Both the position numbers and the translations under genes were made by a program. From Loripinus fragilis (lineage: Eukaryota; Mollusca; Bivalvia; Lucinida; Lucinidae), in contig OZ026517.1 in assembly GCA_964019695.1 (NCBI GenBank), forward strand, positions 70,266,665 to 70,330,664: DNA of 64,000 nt. The letters are read 5' to 3'. The notes below the pieces were generated by a model, which worked only from the letters and a program-made list of their open reading frames with translations, was not told where the DNA came from and did no database searches. Below are positions 46,340-57,349 of this stretch, piece by piece. Position 1 is the stretch's first letter. Every line of letters begins with the position of its first letter.

Positions 46340-47870
46340 TTAAAATCCACAATAAAAGCTGCACGATTTCCACCCTCTGGAAATAAAAAATGGCCAAAGA
46401 CTTACAGAAGGCCGTGTAGGTGTAGTTAATGTCCCCTCAGCCTTACATTGTTGTAAAGGTCTCAAACACCTTACCACTAAATGAACAGAAGGAACTAAGT
46501 AATTGTTCTCTCCTGTCCATGAAACCAAAAAACAATTAACAGCTTCTGAATCAGGATTCCAAAACTTTGAGTTAAAACGGGTTAACTTAGCGTTCTGATA
46601 ATACGCAAACCTATCAACAGAGAATGGCCCCCATGACGACTGTACATATTGAAAAAATGCGTCTGATATTCACCAGTCTCCATAATCTACTATTTTACTA
46701 AGATAATCTGATTGTTGATTCATTTCCCGTGGAATCCACTCAAAATGCAACTGAATGTTGTGTGAAAAACATACTGAAAACACACTCATGGCAAACACAT
46801 GTAAATGCTCTTTTCTGTTACCCTTTTTAATATGCTGACAGCGTTTTGAGAATCAGAACAAATTTGTATCTTCGTATTAGTAACTTCTTAACAAATTAAT
46901 TAACAACCAAATCTATAGCCATCAATTCTCTTGCTGTGGAAGACTGCGTTCTTTCAAAATCTGAAAACATTCTATGGCATACCATCTCATTCTGATTTTC
47001 TATAAATGCTGCAGCTGCATAACTGCTGCTATATTGGATAAATACGGCACTCCTTATCTAATTTATGATAGCTATTTAACTTTCTCAAATGAGTTCGCCA
47101 ATACTGAATTAACCCAAAACAGCCAGAAATATTTAGAGGTTTGTCCCAGGTTAATCTGTTTTTTTTATCAAAAAATACAAGTGGCGTGTCATTAATTGAG
47201 TTATATTACCTAAAGACGGTGCAAGAGAAATTAGCAAATCTGTTAAACTAGCAATTTTGCAGGCTGAAACTCCGTATAAACTATTCAAAATGTCCAATAT
47301 GGCATTTCCACCTTATTAAGTCTAGTTTCTGGAATTTTTAGCACCCCTTTAATGAGATTCCACAACAATACCAGCCAAACTAAACATTGACACGGTACCC
47401 AAACACTTTTATCATTGTTTATAATCAATCCAGCGGACTGCAAAGTAAGTAAGAAGGAGTCAGATTTAACTTGTTTTGCTTGATCAACACATTTTTCAAA
47501 TGTATCACAAAGCCCAATAAACTGCTGTCTTTAATAATTCCCTGTTCCCGCCAGTGTTTTACTAGAGCCATCAAAAGTTTTGCAAAAATGTATGTTTAGG
47601 CCTGTGCTTCGGCCACACATCAAAAATGTAAAGAAAAATAGCGGATTCGACCTTGAAACCCAAAGAAAAAACCAAAATACTGCTGGTGGCCAACAAACAG
47701 GTCCAAGTGAAGGTACCCGATTATAAGGTCTCGCACAAACATAAAATCCCCTTTATGTGCATACTCAAACAAGACTTTCCAAACATCTAATTTTAATGTT
47801 TGCCTCCAAACAAGCTGATTGCGTACCTTAAATCTAAAATCAATCTGTTTTACCAGTAACATTCACTGAT
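46340..47870 (-). pseudogene. Reverse transcriptase - RNase H of the DIRS-like element, broken
   Basis: In the minus-strand 80-codon ORF 47862-47620, DFMFVRDLIIGYLHLDLF and QYFGFFFGFQGRIRYF match the fingers/palm start of DIRS reverse transcriptases. Further on the thumb reads NNDKSVWVPCQCLVW and LKIPETRL. Between them, near 47511-47521, the segment that should hold the catalytic Asp pair is missing: codons AVY run directly into GLCDTFEKCV. The RNase H end follows at 46800-46560 (QLHFEWIPREMNQQSDYLSK), with an in-frame TGA, then WGPFSVDRFAYYQ and FWNPDSEAVNCFLVSW, a C-terminal box peculiar to DIRS-type elements. Multiple frameshifts and stops. Confidence 0.85.
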
Positions 47871-48112
47871 ACTGTAAGTGGATTGATTACTGTGCAAGGA
47901 GTAAATGTTTCTTATATACGCCCTGTTTTTCAAAAAATCCAAAATTGTCTCCTGCACTAATTCTGCATTGTCTAAAGCAGACTTATTGTTCTTGAATACC
48001 TTTGAGGAAGGAGTTTAAAAAAAACAAAAAAAAAACGAATCAATCATATCTAAAACGCTTTCATAAGCGTTTATCTTGACCTTGAGAAATCAATATTTCA
48101 ACGTAAACTGCC

Positions 48113-48566
48113 TTATACATTTCTGATTGGCCCAGTACTATCATAACTACCCAGTTTTTCAACTGAATCTTTGTAACATGCCTCACTATATGAATGTAAA
48201 TTGTACTTAGCTTCAGTTTCCATCCTTTCTTGCACTCTCTGTCTGCATAATAGGTAACGCTGCTGAGCCCCAGCTGATCGATTGTGGGTACTGGAACAAC
48301 TGCTGCTGGACTGAAAATTCCTGGGGCACTCTATTGATGATTTGTGCTTGACAGTCTCTTCGGAAATGACCCCTGAGCCTACATCGAAAACATATGCTGA
48401 GTGGTCCTGCGGCCCTGTTGCTTTGTTGGCCACGAAAAAAGATGAGGTCAGTCAGAATTACTAGGAAGAACCATTGCTGGTCTATGTGGCTGTAACCAAC
48501 GTTTCTTCTGCAGTGCCCTGGCATTCGCCTGTCTGATCTTCTTGTCGTCGTCTGAATCATCTTCAT
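48113..48566 (-). pseudogene. gag-like zinc-knuckle ORF of the DIRS-like element
   Basis: The minus-strand frame beginning at 48566 contains CFRCRLRGHFRRDC, a CX2CX4HX4C zinc knuckle at residues 59-72, preceded by a basic segment (TTRRSDRRMPGHCRRN). An overlapping frame (48433-48113) carries Ser/Gln-rich text that probably continues the same protein after a frameshift. It lies directly downstream of repeat A1, the expected place for the nucleocapsid gene. It would bind element RNA. The N-terminus before the knuckle is short, so part of gag seems to be missing. Confidence 0.7.
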
Positions 48567-48710
48567 AATGTTCTTAACTATATAGGCTTACAGTGTCCTC
48601 TTGTGTAAGAAGCGAAGCGTCCTGCCAGATGCTGCATTATCCATAACTAATTGTCTATTAAAATATCCCACAAAAATCCAGCAAAAGTATTAAACATAAT
48701 AAATGAGAAT

Positions 48711-48923
48711 TATAAGTGCATGTAAAACAATCCCAAATTGTTATAAAACATAAAAATGCTTTGTCCAGAACATATATCCAAAATATTTCGACTGCATGCA
48801 CTTGTCACCTAATACCGAGTGATACAATTACCTTCCTCTATAGGCTAGCTACTTTCATTGTGTCAATCACAATTAGAAGGGGTGGTCTTATACTGCTTTG
48901 TTTCAACCTTTGTAAATAAATTT
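48711..48923 (-). repeat. Split direct repeat A1
   Basis: 5' terminal repeat of the element in its own orientation. Three differences from A2 over 213 bp. A low-copy TATAATTT-like promoter was not resolved. Confidence 0.95.
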
Positions 48924-48929
48924 ACACAC

Positions 48930-50250
48930 AGCCTATTATAGTTGGCGAAGAAAGCAAATGAATTACAGATTGTCTATCAATAAATTCGACAATATAAAAT
49001 GTCACCGTCACTATGTTATAATAATATAAACACCCTAACTGTATCCGCTCAATTAACGTAGTTAGTCGTTTTAGTGGTGCTTTAACGCGCAGCTCTATTT
49101 GTTTTAACTTCTCTTCTCGCTACGTAGAGGTTTCTATTAAGATTCGATCAAACTAAACAAAAATGGACATAATACAATACATACATACATACAAACCATC
49201 GTCCATAAGTTAAAATAGTATGCAATTGCTAGCGTCGTAGCTCAGTCGGTATGATGCAGGACCAGTGATAACAACTGAGTTTCGTAAGTTAGAATTCCAC
49301 CGACTGCCCATTGTTTTTAGAACAGGCTCTGGCCGTGAAAAATTGGCTTTTCATCATTCCCGATTAAATGTGGACAGGGGCGTTAAGCCTAAGATCAAGC
49401 AGATGAATAGTGTGTATGTAAATTATATATGTGTAGCATCTTTTCGAGCAGTCTTTTGGTCCATTTGATACACCATTTTCAAGATCAGGAACAGTCTGCT
49501 TAATGACATGATTCACACCGCTTTGTCAAGGCTGCTGTCCCATGATTAGAGAATTTTTCAGTCGAAGCAATACAACTAGCCATACAATTAAAGTTTGGAC
49601 TCCAGCTAAAAAATGAAACATAAACTTATCTGATTCTTCATCGATCTCCATTTGCCGGTCGCATAAGTTTTTCATTGGCAAGTGTTTGATCCTTTTCATT
49701 CAAACCGCTTGACAAAGGCATAGTTAAGTAAGTATTCCTTCTTTGGGCAACTAAGTAGGAATTCTTACTGTGCTCTGAGCCATTCTAGAATGGTATCGAA
49801 TACTACTTTGCGTAGAACATATATATTGAAAATAAGTTAACATGCAACAAGCCTGGCATTTTATATAAAACCATTAGGTTTTTACATAAAACGAACACAC
49901 AATATGTTTGATAGAGCAAGCCATCACCTTGTTCATGACAGTTTAAAATCTACATGGCATCATGCATCTCTACATATATATGCATGTACATCTCTTTGCT
50001 TCTAATGCTGTACATGTTCTGTTTCGGTTTGCTGGCCTATGAAGTATAAGATATTTAATGTCATGCTGTGCAGGTATCACTTATATGATGATACAGATGC
50101 TTAATAATTGTGAGAAACTCATGGCATGAACGAATATCAACTTGTGACAATTAACTCCCCCTCACTCTTTGATTTTTGGGAATACCTCGTTCAGTCTAAT
50201 CATTCCAAAGCTAACGTTTCCCAGGGAGTGTCTCAGAACTTTACTCGTTT
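48930..50250. other. Non-coding stretch with one tRNA-like segment
   Basis: At 49231-49306, GTCGTAGCTCAGTCGGTATG (box A) and TTAGAATTCCACCGACTGCC (degenerate box B) look like a SINE head. The rest is AT-rich DNA without recognisable genes. Confidence 0.45.
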
Positions 50251-50256
50251 TGGGTC

Positions 50257-50490
50257 AAGAACAGTAATGTCCTTGAATTGTATGGGAAGACTCTTGAATT
50301 TCGTTTATAACCAAAAATAAAGATTCTTTGGCTTTAGAATCAATACTATTACTGCTGGACAAAATTGGTGCTCTTTTTCGGATATTCGCATTAGCTACTA
50401 GGCGAATATTTAAAGGCTTTTCTGAGCTTGTATCTGGGCATACCAAATTTTATGTTTTATATAGATGGATTTCTTGTTTTTCAATTAATG
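50257..50490 (+). repeat. Uninterrupted copy of the repeat that hosts the 52-58-kb element
   Basis: GGGTCAAGAACAGTAATGTC ... GATATTCGCATTAGCTACTA GGCGAATATT ... ATATAGATGGATTTCTTGTT. The left half matches 51871-52019 and the right half matches 57831-57935, so this is the empty-site version of the insertion target. Confidence 0.9.
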
Positions 50491-50504
50491 AAGATTAAGT
50501 TTTA

Positions 50505-50640
50505 ATTAAATCTGAGTTATTGAAACAAGACATGTCCCTCGCTGTCAATAATGCAAAGTGGAGCCAAGTGTTAGAAATATAATTTGACATCGATTTTATT
50601 TGTTGTCTTTGCTGTGCGGCGGAATGCATTTTTCTAGCTT
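50505..50640 (+). repeat. Dispersed repeat, copy 2
   Basis: GAGTTATTGAAACAAGACAT ... GGAGCCAAGTGTTAGAAATA ... GGCGGAATGCATTTTTCTAG. Partner of 39455-39595. Confidence 0.75.
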
Positions 50641-50929
50641 AACCCTTTCACCACCTCAAACGCCATCCATATTTTACAAAAGAGATACAGATTCGTTCAT
50701 ATCATGTTTTTCTTTTTCTTACCAGGGAATAGTTCAGAGAAAGTTGTGTTTCATTACTGTAAATTGGTAGGCTCAGATTAACCTTCTCAGATGTGCATGG
50801 TACCGCTGTGTCGTTGTTGGTACATGTAGCATCTTTTCGCAATTGTAGTTTGCTAAAGCAAGTGATTTTGATACCATGTTAAGCCTATGCGTCGGTTTTG
50901 ATGGACTGATTAGACATTCATGATTGGTA

Positions 50930-51480
50930 CACCATAAATGGACATTTCCCCCATCGTCTTTTCGGGGAGTAGCATAAGTTAAATGCAAGAATCAAGCACG
51001 ATTCTTTTTTACTTTATTTTTGCCTGCTATTTTTCAGAAACGAGTACGATCCTGATGATTTTTTTCTTTCCCTTTTCTTCATCTAGTCTCCAGGGTAAAA
51101 CAAGTCATATTCAAGAATCGAGCATGATTCTTTTTCATTTATTTTTGCATGCTATTTTTCAGAAACGAGCACGTTTCTGATGAGTTTTCTTTCCTTTTCT
51201 TCATCTTCGTCTCAAGAGTAGCACATATGCAGGAATCGAGCACGATTCTTTTTTATTTATATATGCATGCTTTTCAGAAACGTGCACGTTTCTGAGGATT
51301 TCTTTCCTTTATCGTCTTCTTCTATTCATCTTCATTTCGGGGAGTAACATAGGCTCACGCAAGAATCGAGCACGATTCTTGATTTTTCTTATTGCATGCA
51401 ATTACAGAAACAAGCACGTTTCTCACTAAGATTTCAGCCAAGAATCCAGCACGATTCTTTCTGAGCTTATTGATACGCGG
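50930..51480 (+). repeat. Tandem array (~80-130-bp units) with two dyads per unit
   Basis: Five units start at about 50985, 51113, 51231, 51360 and 51438. Each has an AGAATCGAGCACGATTCT dyad. The first four also have an AGAAACGNGCACGTTTCT dyad about 40-50 bp later, followed in three by a pyrimidine-rich TTTCTTTCCTTTTCTTCATC segment. Units are separated by TTTCGGGGAGTARCATA-like text. Confidence 0.9.
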
Positions 51481-52013
51481 AGCTACATTGCATAGTCTGG
51501 AATCTGCTGCCTGATTTAGCTTCGACGCTGCTGACACCTTTTTGCATGCAAGGTTACTTTGCATAGTCAGGATTCAGGGATTATGCTCAGGACGCCGCCG
51601 ATGGCCATCCCGAATCTTAATTTATCGCCAGAACTATTGGATATCTTCTGCATTGGACTAGCAGGTTAATTGCAGGCGCGTCATTCATGCCCCTAAATAG
51701 TGTTGATATTTTCAGTTTATTGCTGGACAATCACATAGCAACTGCATTGGACTATTAGTTTTATTACAGGCTCGTTATTCATTGAAATGCCACTCGTTGC
51801 TTTGACATTATAGAGCAATCTATGTCACAAGCATTCTACTGGCTATTCGATGTCATAAGCCTTCCAGATGGGTCAAGAACAGTTATTTCCTTGAACTGTT
51901 TGGAAGGACTCTTGACTTTCATTTATTACCAAAAATAAAGATTTTTTTTGGCATTTAGAATCAACACTATTTTTGCTGGACAAAGTTGAGGCTCTTTTTC
52001 AGATATTCGCATC

Positions 52014-52019
52014 AGCTAC
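52014..52019. repeat. Target-site duplication, left (AGCTAC)
   Basis: The same AGCTAC follows the right end at 57831-57836, while the uninterrupted copy of the host repeat (50392-50397) has it once. Confidence 0.85.
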
Positions 52020-52499
52020 AGTAGTATGGGCAGCTCTTTAGCATCAAGTTTAAAAAAGGTCCCTTTTGACCATACAAAATCGTGTAAAAAGGCCCCTTTT
52101 TACCAAACAAATGAATGCTGTAGAATTATAGCATCAAGTTCAAGGTCACTCTTGTAATGACGTCATCGGCCATTTTGTTTCTATTTTTAGTAACTGTTGT
52201 CATACACGTTCCAACCTGCTTGTCTATATTTAGACATTGATTATGACCTGCTTGAAAATCAATTTAAATGACCAGCAATAAAATGCACCTGGCCAATCCT
52301 AAGGTCCCTTATGACCACACAAAATGAAAGCTTATTGACATAAAGACTGTATATGTACGATAAATACCTACAGGCTGGGTAGCGCAGTCGGTAACATACC
52401 CGTGTGCAGATACTTGTCTGTCTGCAGATCCAGGGGGCGCCCCTGTCCCACAGAGATTGATCGTAAAATAATTTCTACTGTCATTGACCTCTCTCTCTT
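52020..52499 (+). repeat. Left terminal inverted repeat
   Basis: Contains AAGGTCCCTTTTGACCATAC at 52057 and a related AAGGTCCCTTATGACCACAC at 52302, plus a tRNA-like GGGTAGCGCAGTCGGTAACA at 52378. A piece of it (TCTATATTTAGACATTGATT, 52225) is repeated just inside the TIR at 52540. Confidence 0.9.
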
Positions 52500-52984
52500 C
52501 CAGAAGGCTCATTGTCATACATGTTTTGACCTGCACGTCTATATTTAGACATTGATTATGCATCGACGTGCACAAAATTGGCCAGGAAGCTTTTATAAAA
52601 AGAGTTTTGGGTTATAATTGTTAAGTTTTCTTCATATTTTTCAAAATGAGAGCAGTTGTCATTTCACTTCACGGCTTCGAAAAACATTTGGATGCCAGTA
52701 ACCTTAGAGCTTCAAAATAGCGAAATTGGGGGGTAGGCGAATGCGAAAATGTAACATTTTTTGACACTAAATATTTATTGATTTTTGGATGACAGTTATA
52801 ACAGTGGGGCTGGGCAATTTATATTTGTTCATTGAGTTAGGGATGAAAATGGACCTTTTATTTTTCTACAATGACAAAACGGACAAACGTTAAGGTTTTT
52901 ATAATATTCATTATTTAAAGCCACATAAGTAGATTATACAATATGTACATGAGATTATGCAATAGCAGACATTTTACAAACATT

Positions 52985-55486
52985 TTAATGCAGTGTTAAT
53001 CCAGGTTTAACATTGTCTTCCAGTTTGGATTTTTTAATTTTGTATACATTTCCACCCTCTAATAAGACTAATTTACGTTTCTGGGAATCATGTGTTACAG
53101 TTTTTATGTCCAGAACTTTAGCGTCTTTGTTTTTGGCTGACAACATTGGAACTTGCTTATAATACACCAAACCAGACCAATCACCTTGTTGCACTATCTT
53201 ACATACAGCACCTTTTTTTCTTGCTTATCCAGTCTAAGTTTTTCTATTATAATTTTACAGCAATTATGTAGACTGTCTTTACACAGTTCCAGAAATTCTC
53301 CAGCTTGGTATAGTGTACCATCTTCCAGTTGTACCACCAGTTTATCTGTACCATAATGTTTGGTATATCCTATCGTTGTCACTTTGTGTATACTTCCAAT
53401 GGGCAATTCTGTTATATTGTTTTATGTCTTATAGGTTATCCAAACTGAAATAACAGGTACTTGAATAACTGATTTGGACGTACCTTCTTGTAATTTTGTT
53501 TCTGTTTTATTTATATCCTGCTTCATCTCATCTGTAAGCATGGCTAAATTATCGTTCTCCAAGACACATGACCATAATACAGAGCAATATACGATCACAT
53601 GACGCTGTTCTGTTCGACCCCAACATTTAATGGTTAGTGCAGCTAATGGTTTGTTATATAATGATATATAGCTTCTCTTTGGATCTTTAAAGGTTTCAAT
53701 GTTCTCCTTCTTAAGGAACTCTTTGATCCGATCTTCCAAGTATTTGTTCGAGTAGCAGACTTTTAATCATCCATTTAATTCCAGGACCATTATAAATTTG
53801 TCTCCATATTTTGTTTTGATTTTTAAGAGCCCTGATTTGGTATGTTTCTAATTTAAGACTACATAATGGTATAATTTCATTGTCAGAATATTTCTCTGTG
53901 TACAGTTCCAGTGCTTTAAGTTTTTCTCGTTTTTCTTTGAGTTCCAGTTCGATGGGACGCCTATCTTCCATGATTTGTTGGACAGTATCTTTTAAGGCGC
54001 ATTTGTCTGTGTGTTTTGCTCTTATATTTTGCCTTCGTGGTATAACGATATCTAACTCTTGTGCCAATATAAATTCCGCTCTTACTTTACTGTGTAGATT
54101 TGCTTTAACGAAGGCCAGGTATGGTGAACAGTTAACATGCGGCTGGAGTCCTGCCTTTTTAACCAGATCTTCATTGGAATTTTCTGTTCCATTAAAGGAC
54201 GTGAACACGCCATTGTGACTTACTAATCTTGAGGTGAAATTGTTCTTTCCATCAGGCATTACTTTAAAGTACCTGGCACCTGAAAGCTGGAGACGGTCAT
54301 TTCCTTTCCCTGTTTTGGATATGTGTAGAATTTCTATCAAGTAAATGGGTAGGTTCCCATTAAGGGTTAAATTCGCTAGCAACCACATCTCTCTGACTGG
54401 CCATTTACTAATGCATGTCCACTAATGTTTTGCGTAAGTTTGCTGTACGAGTACACTATAAGCGCTACATCTCGGGTTCTCTCCACCACGACCAGACTGT
54501 GCACTAAACTGTCACAATACACATTCCAACCGCATGCATATGGCGTGGTATAAACCAGTGAAGCGTCCACATATTATACCATGCGTTTCAATGTAGCCTC
54601 CATATTTTCGTCACTCGGAATTTCAGTTCTGCAGTAAAATGTTACTTCTGCCCTCGGTAAACCCCTTTGATTAGCCTCATTTCTAGCACACGCTAATCTG
54701 GTATCTTCCTGTGAAACCCAATGGCATCCTATAGTATCACGCACTCCTTTACACTCTAGCATCTGCACCATCTTGTTATAAATCTTACTCCTCATAGACA
54801 TACCATTTATTGTCTCCATGTACGTTAAACATTTCTGTCCAACTTTGTGGCTATTTTCAAATATAATTTATGTTGCGTTTTCATCTTCTCCCTGACACCG
54901 AAAGTCATGGTTGGTAACCATATAGTCAATCACTTCTTCTCTATCGAAACTACCTGCATAATCCATGGTGACGTCAATGTATTTAAGAAAAAGTCCTCGT
55001 TCCCAATACTCCTTTGTCCTTAGAAATTGCAATACGGTCTCGTAGTCCACATTGGCACATGCTATCTTGTAGTATTGGAAATAGTATTCTTTTGAGTCAC
55101 ATTCCTTTTCCTCGATTCGAAATGGCATTTTGTCGAAATTTCTGCTGGAATGTCATTTGCATTGGATAAAGAGATTGCATTAACTTTACACTTTCAAGCC
55201 CATTTCTCTTCAACATAGCACGTATTGTTCTGTTTATTGATCCTACTTCGGTGTAACTTTTCTTGTGGATGAGATAGTCGGCCACCAGTACACACAAGAT
55301 GAAATTATCAACAAACTTGTCACTGCAAGGCTGAAATCCAACGCCATCCTTAACGCCACCTTTATTGTAATTAATAAGTCCTGTTTTGTTCAAAGCGTTA
55401 TGCTTAACAACATTTTCTTACATTCTCATGCTCTTCTGTAACCTCCCACAAAGCTCCTGTTTGGATACAATAATATGCTTTTTCAT
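52985..55486 (-). pseudogene. Long decayed gene of unrecognised family inside the AG...CT element
   Basis: A chain of minus-strand ORFs that abut or overlap: 55393-55097, 55128-54868, 54819-54574, 54570-54376, 54388-53711, 53739-53422, 53406-53194, 53194-52985. From 55128 to 54376 one frame is open except for two stops (54868, 54574). Frameshifts join the rest, near 55110, 54380, 53725 and 53200. A possible start is the ATG at 55486. The ancestral product would have been roughly 800 residues. Visible features: MDYAGSFDREEVIDYM, MSMRSKIYNKMVQMLE with RAEVTFYC about 45 residues later, a Lys/Glu-rich likely coiled coil (ELELKEKREKLKALELYTEK), and near the C-terminus VQLEDGTLYQAGEFLELC. The YNK..E...RaEvtfY spacing recalls the YDK...E...RvE pattern of some rolling-circle initiators, but no HUH motif was found. 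Function unknown. Confidence 0.7.
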
Positions 55487-55599
55487 TTTTATGACCGTAC
55501 TCTCTGCTGACTTGAAGTTAAATGAGGTAAAGACCACTGTAGTCATACCACTACGGCAAACTTGGGTCTTGTCACCCTCTCCGGTGTTATAGTAAAATT

Positions 55600-56140
55600 A
55601 CCTTCAAATAAAGGCCGACAAAAATGAGAACTTTCGAATATGTTTGCTTCGAGATTGCATCCTCTAGATAACAACCTCTGAGCTATCTTGCCAAAATGGA
55701 GATAAAATCAGATTTTAAATTTGCTTTTTTACAGCTATATTAAAAAATTGTCAATTACGGTTTAGTCACAATTTTACGGTTTTGTCATTGGTTAATTATC
55801 CACGATGACGAAACCGTATTTAGTTATTTCATGCCAAGACATCAAACGTTAAAGTTTTCATATAACTTTAAAGCTTAAAGATACAATGTGGGTTTGATGA
55901 ACAAACACCAATCGGAATCCATGCATTTTGGGGCGTTTATCTGTGATTAAATGAAGAAATTGGACATGATGAGAAAGTTACCTTATCACCAAAATAAGTA
56001 ACGAGACCCAAATTGCCGTAGTGGTATGACCAAAGTAAAGACTGCTTGTTCTTTCTTATATACATTGGTGAAAAGCGCCACCTATGCTATATATAGACGT
56101 GGCGTCATTTTTATTGGACATGTCTAAACTTGACCGATAA
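55600..56140. other. Non-coding part of the 5.8-kb element
   Basis: No ORF of note. It contains short inverted phrases (CGGTTTTGTCATTGGTTA near 55780; AAACCGTATTTAG near 55811). It could hold the promoter of the minus-strand gene; no clear TATA or initiator could be assigned. Confidence 0.4.
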
Positions 56141-56141
56141 T

Positions 56142-56215
56142 GCAACCACACACACACATACACCACACACACACCACACATACACACACACCACCACCAC
56201 CACCACCACACAACC
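56142..56215. repeat. (CA)n / (CCA)n microsatellite
   Basis: CACACACACATACACCACAC followed by CACCACCACCACCACCAC. Confidence 0.9.
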
Positions 56216-56450
56216 AGTACCACTGTACCCCTACTTGTACCCACTAAACCCCACTGTACCCCTGCTGTACACTGACTGTACCCCAACCATACCCTGAGTG
56301 TACCCCCACTGTACCCTGACTGTACCCCTACTGGTACCTACTATACCCCACTGTACCCCTGCTGTACCCTGACTGTACCCCCCACTGTACCCTGAGTGTA
56401 CCCCCCTGTACCCTGACTGTACTCCTGCTGTACCTCATAACATTACTGTA
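56212..56450 (+). repeat. CTGTACCCC minisatellite
   Basis: About 18 copies of a 9-14-bp unit around ACTGTACCCC with spacers such as TGA, CTG and CCA. Confidence 0.9.
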
Positions 56451-56920
56451 CATAGACCATATGGCTCATCACTGTTCTAAGTTACCAAACCATAATAGAA
56501 AATACGTAAGAACGGTCTTTGTTACTAAATAAGCCACACAACAGATCATAACGATGCCTTTCAAATACAAGAGAGTGTGTCCAATATGCCAAAGACCAAA
56601 CGTTATACATATAAGCAGCCATCTTTATTTGGTGCATCGGCTCTCTGTTATTTAATTTATTTATTGAGTATAGGAAGTGAAGGTACTCATACCTACTACA
56701 ATACAAATACTTACGATGTGTAGCCTCCCCTGTCCACTTTCAATCTTAACGTGAGCGGTTAGGGTTAACGTGATAGCACCACCACCAACACCACCATCTA
56801 GACCTTGTGTTATGGTAAACAAAGATTCTTGTTGAGATTGTATTTGGTCTTCGAATTGTCCTGATCAGGGTCCAAACTGTTTGCATAGGTTATCAGCAAA
56901 CAGCGTAGACCTGCTTCGCA

Positions 56921-57155
56921 AACAGCGTAGACCCTGATGAAATGCCTCATTGCGCTCGAATATATAGTTTTACAGCATTTCGCTTCATCTGCGCCCATAG
57001 TGGTCTAAGGTACAACGTCTTACGGGCGTCTGACTACCAAACAGCGAAGACCCTGATGAAATGTCTCATTGCACTCGAATAATATAATTATACACTAATC
57101 TTAGAGCGTTTCACTACTGCTCTGATAGTGGCCCAAGGTAGAACGTCAGATAAGT
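56921..57155 (+). repeat. Two-copy tandem duplication (~118 bp)
   Basis: AACAGCGTAGACCCTGATGA ... TCATTGCGCTCGAATA ... TAGTGGTCTAAGGTACAACG, then AACAGCGAAGACCCTGATGA ... TCATTGCACTCGAATA ... TAGTGGCCCAAGGTAGAACG. Confidence 0.85.
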
Positions 57156-57349
57156 AGAATTTTGTTTCCTTTGGTTCTTTAAGTCCCAGTCAACAGTTTT
57201 GGTCATGTAGAGGCGGTCAGTTCAGGTGAACTTTTATCCTGTCAATAAGTTTTCACTTTAATATGATTAATTGGCCATGTTCATTTTATTCTGACATCAA
57301 CCCTTCTCAAATCAATGGGAGAGAGGTGAATGGCCATAGATATGAATTG

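Larger units (their letters stand above)
44250..48923 (-). mobile_element. DIRS-order (Ngaro-type) tyrosine-recombinase retrotransposon
   Basis: On the minus strand the order is repeat A1 (48923-48711), gag with a zinc knuckle, reverse transcriptase, RNase H with the DIRS-type extension, tyrosine recombinase, then B1 (44635-44551), A2 (44547-44335) and B2 (44334-44250). Split direct repeats A1 - genes - B1A2B2 are the hallmark of Ngaro-like DIRS elements, which integrate with a tyrosine recombinase rather than a DDE integrase. The A copies differ at 3 of 213 positions and the B copies at 1 of 85, so insertion is fairly recent. The coding parts are nevertheless broken. Length is about 4.7 kb, shorter than typical complete elements as I recall them. 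Confidence 0.9.

Noticed and set aside
50985..51480. CRISPR-like array
   Set aside because: Repeats and intervening sequence are both similar between units, so it is an ordinary tandem array, and the DNA is eukaryotic.
55097..55200. SLYPMQM in the decayed gene as a B-family DNA polymerase motif (which a Polinton would have)
   Set aside because: The D-x-x-SLYPS context is missing and no YxDTD or other polymerase box follows. Treated as coincidence.
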